From positions 508,325 through 572,324 of the forward strand of contig NZ_GG700630.1 in NCBI RefSeq assembly GCF_000162875.1: a stretch of 64,000 nt of DNA, read 5' to 3'. Under the pieces are notes generated by a model that saw only the letters and a list, made by a program, of their open reading frames with translations, was not told the origin of the DNA and made no database searches. Made by a program: the position numbers and the translations under genes. The DNA comes from Slackia exigua ATCC 700122. GTDB taxonomy: Bacteria; Actinomycetota; Coriobacteriia; Coriobacteriales; Eggerthellaceae. Numbering within the stretch: the stretch's first letter is position 1; the number at the start of each line of letters is the position of its first letter. This document shows, piece by piece, positions 49,383 to 56,268 of this stretch.

Positions 49383-52091
49383 CTAGCCCCTCCTCCGCGA
49401 ACACGATGATGCGGCGCACCATGCGCAGGCCGCGGAGTCGACGGGAGCGGGAGCTATGTCGCCGGCCTGCATCCGGGAAAGCGCACGGGCCACGCGTTCC
49501 TCCGTCGCATCGAGCAGATCTTCGAAGGACATGCGCCCGCCGGAGCCGCATGCGGCGCCCTTCGGCTTGATGCCCGGAAAATGCTCGGGGCCGAAACGAC
49601 GGGCATCGAACGCGCCTGCGACGCGCGCATCCCGATAGCCCAGATACACCGCCGCGCCGACGTCGAGCCCGAGGCTCCTTCTGATCATCTGCGCGTATAT
49701 CAGCGTCTGCACCTTCCCCTGCACGGTCCCGTCCGCAGAGAACGAATCGTGGGCCGACGTTGCGGAACCCTTGTAGTCCACGACGACCGCGCAACCCGCA
49801 TCGGTCGCATCCACGCGATCGATCGTCCCGCGCATGCGCACGCCGGCGTACGCGACGCCGTCTTCCAAGGAAATGCGCCTTTCGAGCATGACGGGACGGC
49901 CGTGCGGAAGGAACGAGGGCTCGAACCGGACAAGCCTATGCAAGGCGGCGCGAAGCTCGCCGACCTCGCGACGCTCCATCTCGCTCGTCGCGATGAGGCG
50001 GGACGAGAAGACATCGACCGCATCGACGGCCCTCTGAGCCGAAAGACGCGCGTCGAAGCATGCGTCCAGAACGTCGAGAGCGTGCGGAACCACCGCGTCC
50101 GTCACCTTGGAGACGCCTTCGGAGATGAGCTGCGCATACATATCGTGCAAGATCGCATGGGCGAAGTCGCCCTTCTCCAACGGTCCGAATCCTTCGTCTA
50201 TGCCCCGAGGATTCACGCGTCGCTCGACGAACCACCGATAGGGGCATTCGAGATACCGCTCTATCTGGCTCGGAGAGAAAACGGGCGCGCATCCTCCTTC
50301 GGGAAGCGCATGGCGCAGCACGAGACGCGGAAGCGATGCCGGAGCTATCTCCCCCGGCCGAGGCAGCTCGATCGTCGTTTTCGTCTTCTGGGGCGAGGCG
50401 GAGGAGACGACGTTTTCATAGAGCGCATCTTCGCCGATCGATCGCGCCGCATCCGCGCAGGAGGCCGGCAGATCGAAGGGCCGCGCCATTCGATCGTCGG
50501 GAGCATCCTTGCAGGCATCCAGGTATTCTTGAAGAACCGCACACGGATACGCCGGGGCGGCGGCTTCGTCGTTGAGGGGACGCTCGATCGCGAACGAAGA
50601 TTTCGCAAGGCGCAGCGCGCGCATGAAACGCCGACGCTGCCGATCGATGGGCGGTTCGGAACCGGCGACGCCGAGTTTGCCGAGCAGCGTGCGGGCCGCA
50701 TCGGAGGGATCTTTCACCGGATAGGACGATGTCGTCATATCGCACGCCACGACGACATCGAAGCGCCCCGGCTCAAAGCCCGCGGCGTCCTCCTGGCGCG
50801 CGTAGACGACGCGGGGATCGGGTCCCGACGCACGTGAAACGTCGATCGATGCCGCCGAGAAGAGCTCGAACGCGTCTTCGATGCATCCGCCTACGAAGCG
50901 TACGGCCTCGGCGCACTGCCGCCAGGCGCGTATCGCGGATATCTGCTCCTGGCGATACGCCTCATCCCCGTCGCGGTGGCGGGAGGCGGATTCGACGAGA
51001 TACCCGCACAGGATATCCGCATCCAGGTCTTCGACGAGCTCGGACATGTAGCGGGACTCTTCGCGCCCCGCAATGACGCGATCCATGCATGCATCGACGG
51101 TCATCAGACGATCGGCTCTGACCGCCGCGTCGATCGCGTACGCCTCGCGCAGCGAATAGCCCGAGAAGGGAGAAAGAAGGAAGTCCGTCAGGCATCGCGA
51201 ACGCCCGAGCGCAAGGCTTCCCCGCTCTGACAAGAACGCACGCAGAGACAGAAGCGCTCGACCGAAATTCGTATCCTTCGCATGCTTGACGGCGATGACG
51301 GCCGATGCGACCCCCTCCCGAGAAAGGCGATCAAGGGTCGCCTCGTACAGGCGCAGCGGATCGACGCTCGTCACGAAGGCGTTCGCACGCGAGGCCCCGC
51401 ACGTCGCATCCCGAGACGAAACGGAAGGCATCGCAGGCGTCGCACCGAGCCTCTCGCAGATGAAATCGGCCACGATGCGCGGCTGCGCATAGGCGCCTCC
51501 AGGAAGCAGGAAGCATGCCTCCACACCGGGAGCAGCCCGGTCGACCGCGGCCTCGGCCGGTCGGATATCGAGCGACGTCGAGAGGGATTCCAGCAGAAAG
51601 CGCTCCGGTCCGGACAAAGGATCGGGCTCGATAAGGGTCACCTGAAATCGCGAGGGAACGGACTCGGCCAGATGCGCGATGGCGTCGCCGCGCTCGATAA
51701 GCCCATGCGCCGCCGCGAGCTCGGCGAAGATGCGCGCGCAATCCAGCACCTGAAGCTCCGCCGGTCCGGCATCGGGAACGGCCTTTCGATCGGACGGAAG
51801 GCGAACGACGCCTGCGGCCCCTTCGACGACCTCCCCCACGAGACGGATCGCGCCCGCCGTCGGCTCGAGGCCCGGAACCTTCGCTATCGCCTGCTTGATG
51901 AGAAGGCGGCGGAGCCGCACGTCCGTGAATCGTCGGCCATCGCCCCAAACGCTCCAGAGGTCATTGATCCAACAGGAAAGCGTCGTGACCTTCACGCCGA
52001 ACGACGGCGTGCGGGAACCATCGGCATGGAACCGGCGAATTTCTGCGGCCCTCATGCGGTTCGGCGTGAGAATCACCCGTTCGACGGCCAA
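49383..52091 (-). CDS. addB: AddB-like nuclease subunit with iron-sulfur cysteines
   Basis: A 902-residue protein. No Walker A is visible, so the N-terminal helicase-like half seems degenerate. The C-terminal nuclease has a SPSQIERYLECPYRWF segment with one cysteine (about residue 640), GTIDRVDATDAGCAVVVDYKGS (about 765-790), and cysteines 889, 892 and 897 in CAWCAASSC. Four cysteines around a RecB nuclease fit the AddB iron-sulfur staple. The start is TTG at 52091 with AAGGAGGAG, better than ATG at 52133. It is the first gene of the addB-addA-vsr operon. Confidence 0.85.
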   Translation of the reverse strand: MAVERVILTPNRMRAAEIRRFHADGSRTPSFGVKVTTLSCWINDLWSVWGDGRRFTDVRLRRLLIKQAIAKVPGLEPTAGAIRLVGEVVEGAAGVVRLPSDRKAVPDAGPAELQVLDCARIFAELAAAHGLIERGDAIAHLAESVPSRFQVTLIEPDPLSGPERFLLESLSTSLDIRPAEAAVDRAAPGVEACFLLPGGAYAQPRIVADFICERLGATPAMPSVSSRDATCGASRANAFVTSVDPLRLYEATLDRLSREGVASAVIAVKHAKDTNFGRALLSLRAFLSERGSLALGRSRCLTDFLLSPFSGYSLREAYAIDAAVRADRLMTVDACMDRVIAGREESRYMSELVEDLDADILCGYLVESASRHRDGDEAYRQEQISAIRAWRQCAEAVRFVGGCIEDAFELFSAASIDVSRASGPDPRVVYARQEDAAGFEPGRFDVVVACDMTTSSYPVKDPSDAARTLLGKLGVAGSEPPIDRQRRRFMRALRLAKSSFAIERPLNDEAAAPAYPCAVLQEYLDACKDAPDDRMARPFDLPASCADAARSIGEDALYENVVSSASPQKTKTTIELPRPGEIAPASLPRLVLRHALPEGGCAPVFSPSQIERYLECPYRWFVERRVNPRGIDEGFGPLEKGDFAHAILHDMYAQLISEGVSKVTDAVVPHALDVLDACFDARLSAQRAVDAVDVFSSRLIATSEMERREVGELRAALHRLVRFEPSFLPHGRPVMLERRISLEDGVAYAGVRMRGTIDRVDATDAGCAVVVDYKGSATSAHDSFSADGTVQGKVQTLIYAQMIRRSLGLDVGAAVYLGYRDARVAGAFDARRFGPEHFPGIKPKGAACGSGGRMSFEDLLDATEERVARALSRMQAGDIAPAPVDSAACAWCAASSCSRRRG

Positions 52092-52185
52092 ATCTCCTCC
52101 TTGCACGCAGGGCGTCCCGAACACAGGCCGCACCGATCATCAGGATCGTCCGGATGCACGATCGCCGCGCACCGTTTCCGAATAT

Positions 52186-52213
52186 AAAAAAACTCGAGCA
52201 CGGAGTGCTCGAG
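52186..52213 (-). terminator. Terminator after tRNA-Glu (TTC)
   Basis: Minus-strand stem CTCGAGCAC/GTGCTCGAG with a 3-nt loop is followed by seven T. It insulates addB from the tRNA, so the addB promoter should lie within 52092-52185. Confidence 0.93.
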
Positions 52214-52225
52214 CAATGCGAAAGA

Positions 52226-52300
52226 TGGTGCCCCCAACGAGAATCGAACTCGTGTCTCAGCCTTGAAAGGGCCGCGTCCTGACCTCTAGACTATGGGGAC
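52226..52300 (-). tRNA. tRNA-Glu (TTC)
   Basis: Acceptor GTCCCCA pairs with TGGGGGC. The anticodon stem CGGCC/GGCTG encloses CTTTCAA (anticodon TTC). ACCA is encoded. Confidence 0.95.
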
Positions 52301-52419
52301 AACTGAAAAACAGCTTGCACATTATGGCAAAGCACCCGAACAAATGCAAGTGACTATTTTACTCCTTTTTCACCGCCTTAGCACCGTGCGCGATCGCTTG
52401 ACGAAGAAGGAGCACGACG

Positions 52420-52917
52420 TCATGCCGTGATGTCGTACGCGGAGACTCCCGTCATGCGACGCAGGTCGTCGAATCGAATGTCCATGGCGCAGCCGATGCG
52501 CCCCGCGGAACATGCGATGACGTCGTAAAGCTCCGCCGTCTCGTCGATGAACGTCGGAAACGCCTTCTTCATGCCGATCGGACTGCATCCTCCATGCACG
52601 TATCCCGTCGTTGGAAGAAGATCCCGGGCTTTCAGCATGGACAGGCTCTTTTCTCCTGCGGCACGTGCCGCCTTCTTCAAATCGAGCTCGCATGCGACCG
52701 GGACCATGAAGACGAAGCAGGATCCGTCCTTCGCCCGGGTCACGAGCGTCTTGAAGAAGCTGTCGGGATCATGCCCGATGAGGCGCGCCACCTCGACGCC
52801 GGTCAGGCTCTGGTTCTCCTCATACGGATGCACCCTGTACGATACGCCTGCGGCATCGAGGATGCGCATGGCATTGGTCTTTTCGACGGTCTCTGTCGAT
52901 CCATGATGCTTCGGCAT
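52420..52917 (-). CDS. ybaK: YbaK/EbsC-type Cys-tRNA(Pro) deacylase
   Basis: Hydrolyses mischarged Cys-tRNA(Pro). The 165-residue protein has YEENQSLTGVEVARLIGHDPDSFFKTLV, FVFMVPVACELDLKKAAR and LLPTTGYVHGGCSPIGMKK, the defining YbaK motif. The ATG at 52917 has GGAGGAAG upstream; an in-frame upstream extension to 52968 has no ribosome binding site. It lies between tRNA-Glu and rplL; the tRNA neighbour is probably coincidental. Confidence 0.92.
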   Translation of the reverse strand: MPKHHGSTETVEKTNAMRILDAAGVSYRVHPYEENQSLTGVEVARLIGHDPDSFFKTLVTRAKDGSCFVFMVPVACELDLKKAARAAGEKSLSMLKARDLLPTTGYVHGGCSPIGMKKAFPTFIDETAELYDVIACSAGRIGCAMDIRFDDLRRMTGVSAYDITA

Positions 52918-52948
52918 GCTTCCTCCGATACGCAGAACGCGACGATAT

Positions 52949-52988
52949 GAAAGAGAGGCCGCAGGCATGAAGCCTCCGACCTCCCTTT
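52949..52988 (-). terminator. Hairpin after rplL
   Basis: A 17-bp stem with three mismatches (AAAGGGAGGTCGGAGGC against GCCTGCGGCCTCTCTTT) and a 5-nt loop lies about 40 bases after the rplL stop. The 3' flank CTCTTTC is only modestly T-rich. Confidence 0.65.
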
Positions 52989-53026
52989 GCGTATTTCAGG
53001 CGGCATCGTTGCCGCAAGAAACGAAC

Positions 53027-53404
53027 CTACTTGACGGTGACGGCGGCGCCGGCAGCCTCGAGCTTCTCCTTGACTTCCTCGGCCTTGGCCTTGTCGACGG
53101 CTTCGACGATCGGAGCAGGAGCGCCCTCGACGGCGGCCTTGGCCTCCTTGAGGCCGAGGCCGGTGATCTCGCGCACGACCTTGATGACGGCGATCTTGTT
53201 GTCGCCGAAGCCCTCGAGAACGACGTCGAACTCGGTCTGCTCGGCGGCAGCGGCGCCACCCTCGGCAGGAGCGGCGGCCACGGCCGCAGGAGCGGCGGCG
53301 GAGACGCCGAAGGTCTCTTCGATAGCCTTGACGAGCTCAGAGGCCTCGAGAAGGGTCATTTCCTTGAGAGCCTCGAGGATCTCTTCGTTGGTAAGCTTAG
53401 CCAT
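53027..53404 (-). CDS. rplL: 50S ribosomal protein L7/L12
   Basis: The stalk protein that recruits translational GTPases. The 125-residue protein has an N-terminal dimerisation domain ([32 protein letters not shown]), an Ala-rich hinge, and the globular C-terminal domain with [33 protein letters not shown]. The ATG at 53404 follows AAAGGAA; an upstream extension of the frame has no such site. Confidence 0.97.
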   Translation of the reverse strand: MAKLTNEEILEALKEMTLLEASELVKAIEETFGVSAAAPAAVAAAPAEGGAAAAEQTEFDVVLEGFGDNKIAVIKVVREITGLGLKEAKAAVEGAPAPIVEAVDKAKAEEVKEKLEAAGAAVTVK

Positions 53405-53491
53405 GTTCTTATTCCTTTCAAAGGCCGCCATCAGGCGGCAATCGATTTCATGTATCCACACCCTATGCCGCGCACCGCGGAATGGGCGTGA

Positions 53492-54013
53492 TTATGCGGC
53501 AGGCTTCTGCTCCGCGACCGCAGACGTGACGACCGCGAGGCCGCGAGAAACGCCGCCGATGGAAACCGCGAGACCGCGGGCCATGCCGGAGATAAGCCCG
53601 GCGAGCTGACCCATGAGCTGCTCGCGAGACGGAAGAGAGGCGATGGCCTCCACGTCAGCGGCAGAGCATGCCTTGCCATCCATGACACCGCCCTTGATGA
53701 CGAGCTTCTCGTTGTCCTTGGCGAAGTCCTTGACGGCCTTGGCCGCAGCGACGGCATCGGCGCCTGCGAAGACGAAAGCTGAAGGACCGGCGAGGAATTC
53801 GTCGATCGCAGGCTGCTCGGTCTCCTTGAGCGCAAGCTTCACAAGAGTGTTCTTATGCACGGACACATGACCGCCCGCTGCGCGCACGGCACGGCGAAGG
53901 GTCTCGGTCTCCTTCACGGTAAGGCCGCGGTAATCGACGATCCAGAGGGCGCTTGCCTCCTTGATCTCGTCCACGATCTTCGCAACGGATTCGATATTGC
54001 TTTTGTTCGGCAT
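53492..54013 (-). CDS. rplJ: 50S ribosomal protein L10
   Basis: Base of the L7/L12 stalk; represses its own operon by binding the leader. The 173-residue protein has SALWIVDYRGLTVKETETLRRAVR and VHKNTLVKLALKETE, then an Ala-rich C-terminal helix for L7/L12. The ATG at 54013 has AAGGAGG. rplJ and rplL are 14 kb from rplK-rplA, instead of being contiguous as in many bacteria. Confidence 0.96.
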   Translation of the reverse strand: MPNKSNIESVAKIVDEIKEASALWIVDYRGLTVKETETLRRAVRAAGGHVSVHKNTLVKLALKETEQPAIDEFLAGPSAFVFAGADAVAAAKAVKDFAKDNEKLVIKGGVMDGKACSAADVEAIASLPSREQLMGQLAGLISGMARGLAVSIGGVSRGLAVVTSAVAEQKPAA

Positions 54014-54087
54014 ATGCTGTTCACCTCCTTCTCGTTCTGCTCGAACGCATCCGCCACATGCGTGGGTGGGGTCGTCCTCGCACAACG

Positions 54088-54235
54088 AAAAGGAAACGGC
54101 CCCTGTGCCATGAAGACTCAGGGGCCGCAAAAGAATCGCTTTGCTTACCACCTCGGCCGGCTGCTCTTGCAATTGAACCCGTAGGTACCTGCTGTCTTCG
54201 GTAGCGGAAACGTATGTCCACACGCCCTATTGGAC
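54088..54235 (-). ncRNA. L10 leader with transcription attenuator
   Basis: The minus-strand leader contains CCGAGGTGGTAAGCAAAGC (54138-54156), the conserved L10-binding kink region. A strong hairpin, CGGCCCCTG/CAGGGGCCG around a 13-nt loop (54097-54127), is followed by TTTCCTTTT. This matches the known autoregulatory leaders of rplJ-rplL operons. The outer helix boundaries are approximate. Confidence 0.85.
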
Positions 54236-54245
54236 GCAACTGGTC

Positions 54246-54274
54246 ATTTTAGTGTTGCATGGATGGCCCGTCAA
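54246..54274 (-). promoter_or_regulatory. Promoter of rplJ-rplL
   Basis: Minus-strand TTGACG (54269-54274) and TAAAAT (54246-54251) are 17 bp apart. The predicted start near 54239 gives a leader of about 225 bases. Confidence 0.85.
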
Positions 54275-54322
54275 GGAAAACATCCGCAGTGAAGGCCGTC
54301 CATGCTTTCCGCACGGTTCCCA

Positions 54323-56257
54323 TTATGCGGAAGCGGAGGTCGCGCCTCCCGCCGGTTCGTTCTCCGATGCGGATACGGACCCCGAAGCCGCCCCGCTCGC
54401 AGGTGCGCCCGCTCCCTCAGAGCCGCCGGACGCCGATGCGCTCGCGGCGAGCTTCGCATCCGCGATCTCGCTCACCGGAGATGTCGGGGATCCTTCCACA
54501 TACGAGAACGAGATATGATCGCCCACGCCGTATCCGACCACCTGCACGAGCGCCGGAAGCGGGAAGTCGTAGATATGGTCATCCCCTTCGAGCGTCACGT
54601 AGAAGTGCGAATTCCCTTCTATCACCGCCTGCGCGACCGTAGCGATGGTGCCCGACGCTTCGAACGTCTTGGCCGGTGCGCCGGAGTCGGCGGACCCGCC
54701 ATCGGCCGCGATCAGCGACTCGTAGGTTTTCTGCGTCTCGGCGACCGTGTCGCCCACGGCGACGTTCTGGTAGCGCTCGATGTCGACCATGGCATACTTC
54801 TTGACCAGGCCCGCGCCGTCTTTCAGCGCCATGAAGTACGTCGGTCTATCGGATACGTTGATGAGCAGAGGGAACGTTGCGGCATAGCGCAGGTTCTGAA
54901 CCTGGCCCTCTGCCGAGGACATCGCCGATTCCTCGGTCGCGCCGGCAACGGAATAGAAATGGCTTTCGGCCGTGCGCTGATTGATGAGCACGAAGCCGAT
55001 GATGGAATTATCTCCCGTCGCCGACGTCACGCCCGTATACAGCCAGACATCGTCGTCCTTCGCGATGTAGTTGTACCCTGCCGCTCCGTTGATGCCCGGC
55101 GTGGTCTGCACGACGCCGTTCTGGCCGAGCCAGCTGTTGAACCAGCCGTTGCTGTAGGCGCCGCGCCAGTTGTACTGACGAATGAGCAGGTCGGACGGAT
55201 ACACACGGTCGACCCACCCAGGCACCTCGTCGACGGCCAGATCCTGCGTCTCCCCCGTCACGGCGTTCACGAGCACGGCGCGAGAAACGGTTTCGCCGCC
55301 GAAAAGGCCGAGCGTGAACGTACGCACCGGGCAGATCCACCAGGGATTCCCCTCGTCATCGATTTCGAACGATTTCTCGCCGAACATATACGTAGGGTAC
55401 TTGAGCTGCACGTAGCGATCGATGTTGCGGGCCAGAGGCTCGCTTTCGGAGTACTTGATGCCTTTGTCTTCATCCAAACGCACGACCTGCGCATCCTGCG
55501 TCGTCATGTCGACGATCGCGTAAGCGGGGATGCCGGTGCCGCGATTCTGCAGCCATTTGAAGAGATCGGCATAGACAAGCGGACTCACCCGCACGGGACG
55601 ATCGTTGTAGTTGATCTGGCTGTAGATGGGCGAAATCTCGAACTGGCTCACGAGGTCGGAGATGGAGCCCATCGTGCGGTTGCCGAGAAGCACGGCGGAA
55701 TCGCGGTCGATAACAGGGATTTCATCGTAATTGACCTGCGCGATATCCTCGGCGAACTCGTATTCCTCGGTCGGCAGGATGGATGCGAACTTCTTCGCGT
55801 TGCCGGGGAAGAACGACGCGGAGAGCAGCCATCCGACGATTCCCGCCGCAAGCACGACGAGAGGGATGAGGGCAAGCCCCTTGAAGAGCTTCGCCTTGCT
55901 CGGCGAAGGCTCATGGCTGCCACCGCCTTTCTCGTAGGTCGCGCGCGCCGAGCGGAACAGCACGAACAGCGCGATCGCCAGCGGGAAGAGAAGCGCCCAG
56001 ATATCGGGGTTGTGGATATTGAGCGCGGGATGGAACCACCAGTAGGCGCAGCCGAGCACGATAAGGGCAACCGCCGCGATTCCCACGAGCGACCTGCGGC
56101 TCATAGCCGCGAAACGATCCTTGATGTCGGAAACGTTGGCCGTCTGGGAGAAATCGACGTGAGGAATCCCGGCATCGTCGGAACGCACGTCCCCCATCGG
56201 CACCCCTGCGAAGATCTGCTGGAAGAAGCTGTCGAGCGGATTATCGTTGCGCGCCAT
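54323..56257 (-). CDS. Uncharacterised three-span membrane protein with large external domain
   Basis: I do not recognise the family with certainty. The 644-residue protein has a cytoplasmic N terminus of about 55 residues, then membrane spans at about 58-75, 86-101 and 126-148. A large, probably extracytoplasmic domain of about 440 residues follows, with many aromatic and acidic residues (WWICPVRTFTLGLFGGETVSR; WFNSWLGQNGVVQTTPG). The last 50 residues are Ser/Ala/Gly low complexity. No protease, kinase or transporter motif is seen. It starts 12 bp after the acnA stop with GAAAGGA ahead, so the two are cotranscribed. Its function cannot be assigned. Confidence 0.85.
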   Translation of the reverse strand: MARNDNPLDSFFQQIFAGVPMGDVRSDDAGIPHVDFSQTANVSDIKDRFAAMSRRSLVGIAAVALIVLGCAYWWFHPALNIHNPDIWALLFPLAIALFVLFRSARATYEKGGGSHEPSPSKAKLFKGLALIPLVVLAAGIVGWLLSASFFPGNAKKFASILPTEEYEFAEDIAQVNYDEIPVIDRDSAVLLGNRTMGSISDLVSQFEISPIYSQINYNDRPVRVSPLVYADLFKWLQNRGTGIPAYAIVDMTTQDAQVVRLDEDKGIKYSESEPLARNIDRYVQLKYPTYMFGEKSFEIDDEGNPWWICPVRTFTLGLFGGETVSRAVLVNAVTGETQDLAVDEVPGWVDRVYPSDLLIRQYNWRGAYSNGWFNSWLGQNGVVQTTPGINGAAGYNYIAKDDDVWLYTGVTSATGDNSIIGFVLINQRTAESHFYSVAGATEESAMSSAEGQVQNLRYAATFPLLINVSDRPTYFMALKDGAGLVKKYAMVDIERYQNVAVGDTVAETQKTYESLIAADGGSADSGAPAKTFEASGTIATVAQAVIEGNSHFYVTLEGDDHIYDFPLPALVQVVGYGVGDHISFSYVEGSPTSPVSEIADAKLAASASASGGSEGAGAPASGAASGSVSASENEPAGGATSASA

Positions 56258-56268
56258 ACACGTCCTTT

